64,000 nt of DNA from positions 5,226,001-5,290,000 of the forward strand of contig NZ_CP017704.1 in assembly GCF_002243645.1 (NCBI RefSeq), read 5' to 3'. Origin of the DNA: Peribacillus simplex NBRC 15720 = DSM 1321 (lineage in GTDB: Bacteria; Bacillota; Bacilli; Bacillales; DSM-1321). Below are positions 46,244-53,797 of this stretch, piece by piece (position 1 is the first letter of the stretch; the number at the start of each line of letters is the position of its first letter). The notes beneath the pieces were generated by a model, which worked only from the letters and a program-made list of their open reading frames with translations, did not search any database and had not been told where the DNA came from. Both the position numbers and the translations under genes were made by a program.

Positions 46244-46666
46244 GTGAAATATTATATAGCATCAGACGAAAAAAATTTGAAACAGGTAAAATCATTGATC
46301 AAGAAATTGACTTCAAAAGGATTTACTTGTGTGAATGACTTCAATTTAATTACGAGTGATGAGAACAACCAAATAACGGACGGCATTGGAGAATATGAAA
46401 AAAAAGGGATTGAGGAAGCCGACTTCATGCTGATCTTCCTAACTGCAGGCAAAGGTAATCTATATGAGCTTGGATATGCATTATCTTTAAATAAGAAAAT
46501 TATAGTGTATTCACCTGAGAAAGACAATTATCATATTAATAAAAAATCAATATTTCATAATCTGCCAGAGGTAACAATCTGCAGCGGGACTTTTTATAAA
46601 CTAGTTAAATTGATACATACGCTTTCACCGGAAGGATCTGAAAAAGATTCACTGCATCTTAATTAA
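46244..46666 (+). CDS. Nucleoside 2-deoxyribosyltransferase-like fold protein
   Basis: 140 residues. Features of the NDT/SLOG-like nucleotide-binding fold: starts KYYIASDEKNLKQVKSLIKKL, then GIGEYEKKGIEEADFMLIFLTAGKGNLYELGYALSLNKKIIVYSPEK, where ELGYAL carries the Glu that is catalytic in deoxyribosyltransferases. The full catalytic set cannot be verified. It may act on nucleosides or a nucleotide signal. GTG start follows GGAGGTGTATGT. It is immediately followed by a small frame whose ATG abuts its stop codon. Confidence 0.6.
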   Translation: MKYYIASDEKNLKQVKSLIKKLTSKGFTCVNDFNLITSDENNQITDGIGEYEKKGIEEADFMLIFLTAGKGNLYELGYALSLNKKIIVYSPEKDNYHINKKSIFHNLPEVTICSGTFYKLVKLIHTLSPEGSEKDSLHLN

Positions 46667-46906
46667 ATGTCAAATGTAAAATTTAATGGATACCCTCTAA
46701 TAAAATTTCTTTTGAACGAAGTGTTTAATGTATTGAAAATGAGGGGAAACACCATTAAAAAAAGGGAGAGGACTGTTTTGGCCATTATTGATATCGACCA
46801 ATTATTGTTAGCCACTGAAGCGATTGCAGAAGAGTCAGTTTCATTCCATCTTGATACATTTGACATCGATCAACTTTTAGATAAAACGGATTATTGGAAT
46901 TGGTAA
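46667..46906 (+). CDS. Small protein coupled to the deoxyribosyltransferase-like gene (start uncertain)
   Basis: The ATG at 46667 abuts the preceding stop (79 residues). A TTG at 46778, 7 nt after GGGAGAGG, would give 42 residues (MAIIDIDQLLLATEAIAEE...DKTDYWNW). The acidic helical C-part reads as real coding; the stretch before 46778 does not look convincing. No family recognised. A weak AAGCAT/ATGCTT hairpin with eight T follows at 46911-46942. Confidence 0.45.
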   Translation: MSNVKFNGYPLIKFLLNEVFNVLKMRGNTIKKRERTVLAIIDIDQLLLATEAIAEESVSFHLDTFDIDQLLDKTDYWNW

Positions 46907-47014
46907 GGAAAAGCATGCCCAGAGAGGATATGCTTTTTTTCTGAGTGAAAATAACCTGATTACCCATATGAAATTATACATGTAATCAGGCAAGTGAGGA
47001 TATTTAAGATAAAG

Positions 47015-47116
47015 TTAAAACCGGCGTCCTTTTACGAATCCTAAAATAACAAACATAGCGATGGTTCCAATTACAAAAATAGCTTTAATGGATGTTACGA
47101 GAATTTCATCGTACAT
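47015..47116 (-). CDS. 33-residue single-span membrane peptide
   Basis: ATG preceded by a perfect AAGGAGG at 7-nt spacing. The product has a short polar N-terminus (MYDEILVTSIK), one hydrophobic helix (AIFVIGTIAMFVILGFV) and a positive tail (KGRRF), the orientation expected of a bitopic N-out or N-in peptide. No family recognised. It lies alone in the gap between the small proteins and the L,D-transpeptidase gene. Confidence 0.65.
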   Translation of the reverse strand: MYDEILVTSIKAIFVIGTIAMFVILGFVKGRRF

Positions 47117-47256
47117 TCGTATTACCTCCTTGTATGTAATGACAGTGCAATTATGATTAGCTGTTAATGTATAAATTATAACATAAAGTCAATAACTGAT
47201 GGTGGAAAATTAAAGACGATATGGGTAATAATGTATAGGTTGTACAGTTAAAACAT

Positions 47257-47286
47257 AAAAAAAGATATCCTCTAAAAGTGGATATC
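47257..47286 (-). terminator. Terminator of the L,D-transpeptidase gene
   Basis: GATATCC pairs with GGATATC; seven T follow on the minus strand. Confidence 0.75.
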
Positions 47287-47296
47287 GTGAGGAAAA

Positions 47297-48040
47297 TTAT
47301 TTAAGTCCAAGCGCTTTTTTCGTTTTTGGTCCGACGATCCCATCAGAAGTAAGTTTTTTGGACTTTTGGAATTTCTTCACAGCTGTTTCGGTGTTTTTTC
47401 CAAATGACCCATCTACTCCTTTAGTGCTGTATCCAAGTTTAGTTAATCTTTTTTGCAGTTCAATTACTTGGGGGCCACTGCTTCCTTTCTTCAGGGTAGC
47501 GTTTGTATTTACAGGTAGGCTCACAGATCCGCTCACTTTATATCCATTCGTGGAAGCTATGTTGGCAAATGATTTATTCGAATTGGCAATCAAAACTACG
47601 GTGTTCATTTTTACCCTATCGTACAGCCATTGAACATCATCGTTATACATACGAATACAACCGGCACTTATATATTTCCCAATGGTTGTTGGATCATTAT
47701 TGCCGTGTATCGCGTACGTATTTCCTGGTGTATTCCTTGCGTTGATCCCCAGCCACCTTTTACCTAGAGGGTTTTTTGGGTCTCCGCCTCTAATGTTGCC
47801 TTTATAATAGGGACGATTCACAATTTTTGTCACTACCTTGAACTTTCCTTCAGGAGTGTAGGAGACTTTCTTTCCTGTCGCCACGATGAATACCCTCACC
47901 AATTTATCATTTTCGTAATAGGCAAGCTGATTATTGGATTTATTGATGATGATCAGTTGTCTTGCTGCCGCATCTGAAGTATTACTGAATCCCAAAAAAC
48001 TAAAGGCGAATATCAATACAAATACGATTAATTTTTTCAT
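47297..48040 (-). CDS. Secreted L,D-transpeptidase (YkuD) with peptidoglycan-binding domain
   Basis: 247 residues. Signal peptide at 1-24 (KKLIVFVLIFAFSFLGFSNTSDAAA). YkuD catalytic domain at about 26-160 with AIHGNNDPTTIGKYISAGCIRM, the His...Ser-x-Gly-Cys-x-Arg active site. C-terminal PG_binding_1 domain at about 180-247 (LKKGSSGPQVIELQKRLTKLGYS...FGKNTETAVKKFQKSKKL). It would form 3-3 cross-links or trim peptides in the cell wall or spore cortex. Confidence 0.92.
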   Translation of the reverse strand: MKKLIVFVLIFAFSFLGFSNTSDAAARQLIIINKSNNQLAYYENDKLVRVFIVATGKKVSYTPEGKFKVVTKIVNRPYYKGNIRGGDPKNPLGKRWLGINARNTPGNTYAIHGNNDPTTIGKYISAGCIRMYNDDVQWLYDRVKMNTVVLIANSNKSFANIASTNGYKVSGSVSLPVNTNATLKKGSSGPQVIELQKRLTKLGYSTKGVDGSFGKNTETAVKKFQKSKKLTSDGIVGPKTKKALGLK

Positions 48041-48264
48041 GTTTTTCCCCGTCCCTCATTTAAGCAACCTACATTTACACATATACTATCCTATGCATGA
48101 AGTGAGGATAAAGTGACAATTTTTTAAGATAAGGGTAGACTAATTAACTATGGGGATTTCAAAACTAGACCATATTCTTCTTTTATGCATACTTAGAGAA
48201 TGATGGGCACTATTTTTGGCCATATTACATACATTATTGAAGTGAAAGCGGAGGTGGGAAAGAA

Positions 48265-48717
48265 TTGTCACGCCTAAAGGTGGAGGACTATCTAGAACAA
48301 GGCATCTATGGTCCAAAAGAAATCAAGCCTGGTGAACGAAGAGAATTTCTGGGCACATTACGGGAGCGCGTCGTCATCGTCCTAAAAAAAAGCCAAGTCT
48401 TTGAAACCAATGTATATCCGGAGATAGAGCAAATGATGAAGCAGTATCCCCGTTCAAATTTGTTTTTAAATGGTCAGATGGACTATCAATATCTAGGGAA
48501 ATATATTAAATTGGCAATAAGTCATAATATTCCTTACAAAATTGTCCTAAACAAAGAGCATAACTCCGATTTGGGTATGGTATTAGCAGAAAATAATGCC
48601 ATAAACAAAGAAGAAATTTATATCGAGAAGCAAAATCATACCATTCAAGTTATTAAAAAGAAAAGCTACAAGGCAATTATCAAACGGTGGGTTAAAAAAT
48701 TATTAAAAAAACGTTGA
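48265..48717 (+). CDS. yueI: YueI-family (DUF1694) protein
   Basis: 150 residues. Sequence pattern EDYLEQGIYGPKEIKPGERREFLGTLRERVVIVLKKSQVF and MKQYPRSNLFLNGQMDYQYLGKYIKLA matches the YueI/DUF1694 family as I remember it. Basic C-terminal tail (KRWVKKLLKKR). Function unknown. TTG start set by GGAGGTGGGAAAGAA. In B. subtilis yueI and yueF are near neighbours, as here. Its terminator has been hit by a mobile element. Confidence 0.8.
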   Translation: MSRLKVEDYLEQGIYGPKEIKPGERREFLGTLRERVVIVLKKSQVFETNVYPEIEQMMKQYPRSNLFLNGQMDYQYLGKYIKLAISHNIPYKIVLNKEHNSDLGMVLAENNAINKEEIYIEKQNHTIQVIKKKSYKAIIKRWVKKLLKKR

Positions 48718-48736
48718 TAAAATTATCAACGTTTTT
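48705..48736 (+). terminator. yueI terminator, left copy of a partly duplicated hairpin
   Basis: AAACGTTGATA pairs with TATCAACGTTT around AAAT, flanked by A and T runs. The start of the hairpin is repeated at 49006. Confidence 0.85.
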
Positions 48737-49005
48737 AGTTTGTCTACAAAAGGGGGTTCGGAATGGTCTTATCCCGAACCATGATTTTAAGACTAGGTTA
48801 TCCTTAATGGTTTTTTACGGCTTTATGAACCCTTACTAGATTGAAGAAATTGGCGACAATCAGCCGAATAACTGGCTAGCCAAGACCTAAACAGACGCTT
48901 GGCAGACAGTCGGCGGAAAGGGAGCGGATTTCTGAAATTAACTGGAACTTTTTTAAAGAAAAACTGCAGGCAAACTCGCTTTTCCTTGAATTTGTTTACA
49001 GTCTG
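48737..49005 (+). mobile_element. Non-coding 270-bp element (MITE-like), second copy, in the yueI terminator
   Basis: Clear homologue of the element at 44.7-45.0 kb over its whole length: AGTTTGTCTACAAAAGG start, GGTTCGG...CCGAACC hairpin, shared TTGAAGAAATT, GAATAACTGGCTAGCC, CAGTCGGCGGAAAGGGAGCG, TTTCTGAAAT segments, and TTTGTTTACAGTCTG end. After the end comes AAACGTTGATAG, repeating the first half of the terminator at 48705; the second half of that copy is lost. Confidence 0.8.
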
Positions 49006-49086
49006 AAACGTTGATAGAAAAGACCTCATAATAGGATTCCTAATGATACAGCTCCTTTAATTAAGTGTGTAGACAACCATACCTGT

Positions 49087-50154
49087 TTATGTAATTCTTT
49101 TCCGTAATCTATAAAACTTCCTGAAATTACCTATAATCGTTTTTACTACGGAATAAGTGGGGATAGCGATTAAAATGCCAATGAAACCATATATTGATCC
49201 TGCAGCAAGCAGCAATAAGATAATGGTAAGTGGGTGAATGTTAAGCCGTTTTCCCATAATATTCGGTGTAACCAAGTGCCCTTCGACCTGTTGAACAAGG
49301 GTAAGGACAATGAGTACTTTCACTGCCAACCCAAGGTCTTGCTGTAAGGCAATGAAAAGGGCAGGGATGATGCTTATTAATGGACCAAGGAATGGTACAA
49401 CGGTAAAAATCATGGCGAATAAGGCTAATACGAGTGCATAATCGAGACCGATAATCAGGTAGCCAATATACATCAAAGTCCCAATGACGATTGATATGAT
49501 GAATTGACCGATAATATAAGTTGAAAGGGCTTTATCGACGTCTTTTAAAATTGTGTTCCCCTCTGATTCTACATCGGTCGGTATATATTTTAATAGAAAT
49601 GGTCTTAATTTATCTCCATCCTTCAAGAAATAGAATAAAATGAATGGTGTAATGACCAATACTGTTAATACACTTGTGATCGTGGAAAAAATGGTATTGA
49701 CATTCACAATGAGTTTTTCCGAGTAATCTTTCAAATGCGTGACCGCTTTTTCTTTCAGATCTTCCATATTAACCATTCCAAAATCATTTTTTTCAATCAT
49801 GACTTCAGATTCTTTAGAGAATTCCTTGACTTTGCTGGGGAGGTTTTCAGATAATTTTTGAAATTGGTCCACGATTACAGGACATCCAAAGTAACTTACC
49901 ATCCCAATCATACTAAATATAATTAAAAACACGGTGAAAATGCTAACTGACCTCGGGATAAATTTAGTTAAAAAGTTAACGACCGGCCGTAATATATAGT
50001 ATAAAAGTCCAGCCACAATAATAGGGAAAAACATGGCAGCAATGATTTTTTGTACCGGCTGCAGAACATATTCAATCTTACCTAGTAAAAAAATAATTAA
50101 AATGATCAAAATGATCGCGGATGCATATTTGAAAAACGGTTTATTGATCCACAA
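49087..50154 (-). CDS. yueF: AI-2E family (YueF-like) membrane transporter
   Basis: 355 residues, PF01594-type. N-terminal pair of helices, a long amphipathic central region (FQKLSENLPSKVKEFSKESEVMI), then the conserved second half FILFYFLKDGDKLRPFLLKYIP...YIGYLIIGLDYALVLALFAMIFTVVPFLGPLISIIPALFIAL and GHLVTPNIMGKRLNIHPL. Members include the AI-2 exporter TqsA and Na+/H+ antiporters; substrate not assignable. Start precedes by GGGGGGATTGTCTTGTGG. Confidence 0.85.
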   Translation of the reverse strand: MWINKPFFKYASAIILIILIIFLLGKIEYVLQPVQKIIAAMFFPIIVAGLLYYILRPVVNFLTKFIPRSVSIFTVFLIIFSMIGMVSYFGCPVIVDQFQKLSENLPSKVKEFSKESEVMIEKNDFGMVNMEDLKEKAVTHLKDYSEKLIVNVNTIFSTITSVLTVLVITPFILFYFLKDGDKLRPFLLKYIPTDVESEGNTILKDVDKALSTYIIGQFIISIVIGTLMYIGYLIIGLDYALVLALFAMIFTVVPFLGPLISIIPALFIALQQDLGLAVKVLIVLTLVQQVEGHLVTPNIMGKRLNIHPLTIILLLLAAGSIYGFIGILIAIPTYSVVKTIIGNFRKFYRLRKRIT

Positions 50155-50465
50155 GACAATCCCCCCAATTCCATCTCTTACTTGATTCCCTGATTTAGCT
50201 TAATGTTAAACTATATAACTTGTTCAAAATGTTTGGTGCAAAACATGTTATAGTGAACGTTTATCTTTCAACTTTATTTCGATTGTGCTGTTTCAATTTT
50301 GACATAAAAGGAATGCTAGCTGACAAGCTACAAGGAAATGGGAATACAACCTGTTTATTGAAGTTGTTATCATTGGAAACGAAAACAAGACTTTCATTGT
50401 ACAATGAAGGTCATCTTAAAAAATATATCGGTCACTTTGACGTTTACCTATCTGCATAAGTCACT

Positions 50466-50640
50466 AATAAAGCCCGCCTGCAAGGATTGCACCGCTAACT
50501 GCACTTCCAAAGACTACTGCGATTAAGTTTTAGAAATGCTCACAACTGCATCAGCAAATAATCCGGGTGGGATGACATAATCCATAAAATATTCGAATGT
50601 GCTACTGTTCCAAAAGATACACCGTTAACGGCCATAAACA
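50466..50640 (-). pseudogene. Possible decayed C-terminus of a membrane protein
   Basis: On the minus strand fragments in shifting frames read as hydrophobic protein: FMAVNGVSFGTVAHSNILW, then YFMDYVIPPGLFADAVVSISKT, then AVVFGSAVSGAILAGGLY ending in TAG. Together they look like the end of a membrane protein disrupted by frameshifts. I cannot name the family. No complete frame exists in the 560-bp gap, and the plus-strand frame at 50220-50459 does not look like a real protein. Confidence 0.35.
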
Positions 50641-50644
50641 AACT

Positions 50645-50703
50645 AAAAAAGGCATCATCAATGCAAATTCCGGTTATGGAAGTTTACTTGATAATGCCTT
50701 TTT
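50645..50703 (-). terminator. Terminator of the OFA-type MFS gene, with large loop
   Basis: GGCATCATCAA pairs with TTGATAATGCC (one mismatch) around 26 nt, and six T follow on the minus strand. The large loop is unusual. Confidence 0.55.
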
Positions 50704-50716
50704 GAAAGGTTTTAAA

Positions 50717-51985
50717 TTAGGATATTTTACTTATTGTGTTCGTTACTCCTGGGTTCTGTTCTCTTTGCATTTTTTTTATGTCCAGACGCAACCAGATGGA
50801 GATGGCGAATGCTATGGCAATTAATGCTGCGAAAACGTAGAATACCGGGATGTAACTGTTCGTACTTTCCCTAATTGCAGTAACCAACATTGGTCCACAA
50901 ACACCGCCTAGTGACCATGTAGTTAAAAGATAACCGTGGATGGCGCCAATTTCCTTAGTTCCAAATAAATCCCCGGCAAATGCAGGGAGATTTGAAAATC
51001 CACCTCCATAACAACTAACGACCAGCAAGATGAGTCCTTGGAACAATAGTGTATTTGTAGTCGTTGGAAGTAAAAGGAACGCTCCGATTTGAATGATGAA
51101 GAAAATGACGAAAACATTTGGACGGCCAATATAATCGGATGCTGCTGCCCAGCCAAGTCTTCCTCCGCCATTAAAGATTCCCATGATACCGACTAATGTT
51201 GCTGCACCTGCTACAGACAGACCAACAACGTCTTGAGCCATAGGTGAAGCTACCGAAATCATCATGATTCCTGCACTTGTATTTATCAATTTCATGGACC
51301 ATAACATCCAGAAGTGTTTAGTTTTAACCGCTTCTTTTGCAGTTAATTGCCTTAGGTCTTTCTTCAGTTCTTTCTTACCGGACTCAATATCTTTCTTCAT
51401 TCCTTCAGGTAGCCAGTTGGCCTTTGGAGGTGCAATATAGGATGCACCTAAGAACATCAGTATGAAATAGCCTGCGCCTAAAATATAATATGTAGTATAA
51501 ATGCCAACGGATTCCATAAGGCTTGCAGCTACTGGGGCTGTAATGAGAGCTCCGGCACCGAAACCTAATACTGCCATTCCTGTTGCCAATCCTCTGCGAT
51601 CTGGGAACCATTTGACTAAAGTGGATACTGGTGAAATGTACCCAATCCCCATACCAAGTCCACTTAAAACCCCATATGTCAATAGGTAAAGCGGAAGTGA
51701 ATCGACCATTACTGCCAAACCGGAACCAGCTTGTCCTAAACCGAATAAAACAGCCGCGACCAAAGCTGACTTTCTTGGGCCATTTTTTTCTACGAATTTA
51801 CCAAAGAAGGCAGCAGAAGTTCCTGCAAGCGCCATCATTATTGTGAATGCTAACGTTACTTCAGTTTCTGTCCACCCCATAGTCTCAACTAATGGTTTTT
51901 TGTAAACGCTATATGCGTATGCACCACCAATGGAAAGGTGAATGGCGATAGCGGATAAAGCGATTAACCATCTGTTTTTTGTCAT
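50717..51985 (-). CDS. MFS transporter of the oxalate/formate antiporter (OFA) family
   Basis: About 422 residues with 12 helices. Starts KNRWLIALSAIAIHLSIGGAYAYSVYKKPL, typical for OFA-type; conserved GLGMGIGYISPVSTLVKWFPDRRGLATGMAVLGFGAGAL and a GLGWAAASDYIGRP loop. Long cytoplasmic loop between helices 6 and 7. It exchanges monocarboxylates; exact substrate unknown. The ATG at 51985 follows AAAAGGGGTAACAAC; the in-frame ATG at 52006 precedes that site. Two 19-bp direct repeats lie just upstream. Confidence 0.85.
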   Translation of the reverse strand: MTKNRWLIALSAIAIHLSIGGAYAYSVYKKPLVETMGWTETEVTLAFTIMMALAGTSAAFFGKFVEKNGPRKSALVAAVLFGLGQAGSGLAVMVDSLPLYLLTYGVLSGLGMGIGYISPVSTLVKWFPDRRGLATGMAVLGFGAGALITAPVAASLMESVGIYTTYYILGAGYFILMFLGASYIAPPKANWLPEGMKKDIESGKKELKKDLRQLTAKEAVKTKHFWMLWSMKLINTSAGIMMISVASPMAQDVVGLSVAGAATLVGIMGIFNGGGRLGWAAASDYIGRPNVFVIFFIIQIGAFLLLPTTTNTLLFQGLILLVVSCYGGGFSNLPAFAGDLFGTKEIGAIHGYLLTTWSLGGVCGPMLVTAIRESTNSYIPVFYVFAALIAIAFAISIWLRLDIKKMQREQNPGVTNTISKIS

Positions 51986-52017
51986 GTTGTTACCCCTTTT
52001 CGTCAAAAATAAGAAAG

Positions 52018-52066
52018 TTGCATGCGTTTTATCTATAATATATCGTTTTGCATGCGTTTTATCTAT
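52018..52066 (-). promoter_or_regulatory. Two 19-bp direct repeats upstream of the MFS gene
   Basis: TTGCATGCGTTTTATCTAT occurs at 52018-52036 and 52048-52066, identical, with a 30-bp period (close to three helical turns). They sit 33 bp from the MFS start codon, so within the leader or promoter. They look like tandem regulator sites or a small duplication of the promoter. Confidence 0.5.
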
Positions 52067-52510
52067 CTTGTGGGATAAGTATATAAGATTATTATTTAGT
52101 AGTAAACTACTAAAATGATTTTCATGAAAAATTTTCCTCTATATTCCATTGGATTAAAAGTGGGAATGGCACGAAAAAACCAACTTTATGAATCAGAATA
52201 AAAAATGTTATATTTTCTTAGGTTTTTTAATATACATAAGAGTTGTAGGTATCAGTTCTAAGTGTTTTTAGAGCACCTGTAATCACGAACTTGCTGCACA
52301 TCTTTTTATTTATCAATTTTCCTGTATACAAAAAGGGAAACGATTGAATTTACTTAAGGTGCCATGATGGAATAACTAGAATTATTCTCATTGGCTTTAT
52401 TGTAATTATTTTGTTAAAATTAATCTAATATTCACCATTTCAAGACAGCTTAGCGAACAATCGGAATTGATATTTTTTGAGAGGTTTCAGGAATAATTAA
52501 TTCTTTTTTC

Positions 52511-52598
52511 AGGAATCATAGTCTGGAAATCAAAAAAATTCCATTTATTTTAAAAAAATTCCGAAAATTTCGTCTTAAAGGGTTGAACTATGATTCCT
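52511..52598 (+). promoter_or_regulatory. ilvE leader: CodY-like box inside a 12-bp inverted repeat
   Basis: AGGAATCATAGT (52511-52522) and its exact complement ACTATGATTCCT (52587-52598) bracket 64 nt. Inside, AAAATTCCGAAAATT (52555-52569) matches the CodY consensus AATTTTCnGAAAATT at 13 of 15 positions. CodY control of branched-chain aminotransferase is established in B. subtilis. The rest of the 690-bp gap from 51986 holds nothing else I can name. Confidence 0.5.
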
Positions 52599-52674
52599 GA
52601 TAGGAGTAAACTAATTAAAGATAGATTTTATGGAAGTGAAATCTTGTAAATTTAATCAACAAGGGGTTTTGGTA

Positions 52675-53763
52675 ATGAAGGAACATGACATGCAAATCAC
52701 GCTTAGTACAACAAAGAAAGAAAAACCACAGGCGGACCAGCTTGAGTTCGGTAAACAGTTTACCGATCATATGTTTATTATGGATTACACACAAGGGCAA
52801 GGGTGGCATGATCCAAGAATTGTTCCTTATCAACCGCTCTCATTAGAGCCGTCAGCTATGATTTTTCACTATGGTCAATCCGTTTTTGAAGGATTGAAGG
52901 CATATGCAACACCAGAGGAAGAAATTATCTTATTCCGTCCGGAAAAGAATTTCCAACGCTTAAATAGTTCAAATAGCCGATTATGCATACCGGATGTCGA
53001 CGTTGATTTTGCGTTGAAGGCCTTAAAGACTTTAATTAGCGTTGATAAGGATTGGATTCCCCAGGCAGAAGGGACATCATTATATATCAGGCCATTCATT
53101 ATAGCTACTGAGCCTTATCTTGGAGTTTCTCCATCGGATAAATATCAGTTCATCATCATCATGTCACCAGTAGGATCGTATTATAAAGAAGGCATTCATC
53201 CAGTTAAAATTGCAGTGGAGTCAGCTTTCACACGTGCAGTTAATGGAGGAACAGGTGAAGCCAAAACGGGCGGTAATTATGCATCGAGCCTAAAAGCCCA
53301 GGAAGTATCCGAAAAGATGGGTTATGCCCAAGTTCTGTGGTTAGACGGAGTAGAGAAAAAGTATATCGAAGAAGTTGGAAGCATGAATGTTTTCTTCAAA
53401 ATTAATGGAGAAATTATCACTCCTGCTTTAAATGGAAGTATCCTTCCGGGTATTACTCGTGATTCCATTATTGAATTGCTGAAACATTGGGGTCTTCCCG
53501 TGTCGGAAAGACGCATTTCGATGGAGGAAGTCCATGAAGCCTATAAATTAGGTCACTTGGAAGAGGCCTTTGGAACGGGTACAGCCGCGGTCATATCACC
53601 AATTGGTGAATTTTTGTGGAATGGTGAAGAAATGATTGTTCAAAGCGGGGAAACTGGCGAACTTTCTAAAAAGCTCTATGATACACTGACAGGTGTCCAA
53701 ACAGGTAAAGTCGCAGACGAGTTGAACTGGACTACGAAAGTTGAAGAAAAAGTGACTCAATGA
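52675..53763 (+). CDS. ilvE: Branched-chain amino acid aminotransferase
   Basis: About 362 residues, fold-type IV PLP enzyme. Seen: MIFHYGQSVFEGLKAY, the Arg-containing YIRPFIIATEPYLGV, catalytic Lys in GEAKTGGNYASSLKAQ near 200, the BCAT signature YIEEVGSMNVFFKINGEIITPALNGSILPGITRDSII, and AFGTGTAAVISPIG. It interconverts Leu, Ile and Val with their keto acids. The ATG at 52675 follows AAGGGG; the frame extends to 52630 with no ribosome site. Its terminator hosts the IS1182-family insertion. Confidence 0.93.
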   Translation: MKEHDMQITLSTTKKEKPQADQLEFGKQFTDHMFIMDYTQGQGWHDPRIVPYQPLSLEPSAMIFHYGQSVFEGLKAYATPEEEIILFRPEKNFQRLNSSNSRLCIPDVDVDFALKALKTLISVDKDWIPQAEGTSLYIRPFIIATEPYLGVSPSDKYQFIIIMSPVGSYYKEGIHPVKIAVESAFTRAVNGGTGEAKTGGNYASSLKAQEVSEKMGYAQVLWLDGVEKKYIEEVGSMNVFFKINGEIITPALNGSILPGITRDSIIELLKHWGLPVSERRISMEEVHEAYKLGHLEEAFGTGTAAVISPIGEFLWNGEEMIVQSGETGELSKKLYDTLTGVQTGKVADELNWTTKVEEKVTQ

Positions 53764-53774
53764 TACTTAAACAA

Positions 53775-53797
53775 AAAAACCTTCTTTGAAGGTTTTT
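53775..53797 (+). terminator. ilvE terminator, left target copy
   Basis: AAAAACCTTC TTT GAAGGTTTTT hairpin. The same 23 bases recur at 55550-55572 on the far side of the IS. Confidence 0.92.

Noticed and set aside
50220..50459. Open frame of 79 codons upstream of yueF
   Set aside because: No ribosome site, odd composition and no resemblance to any family.
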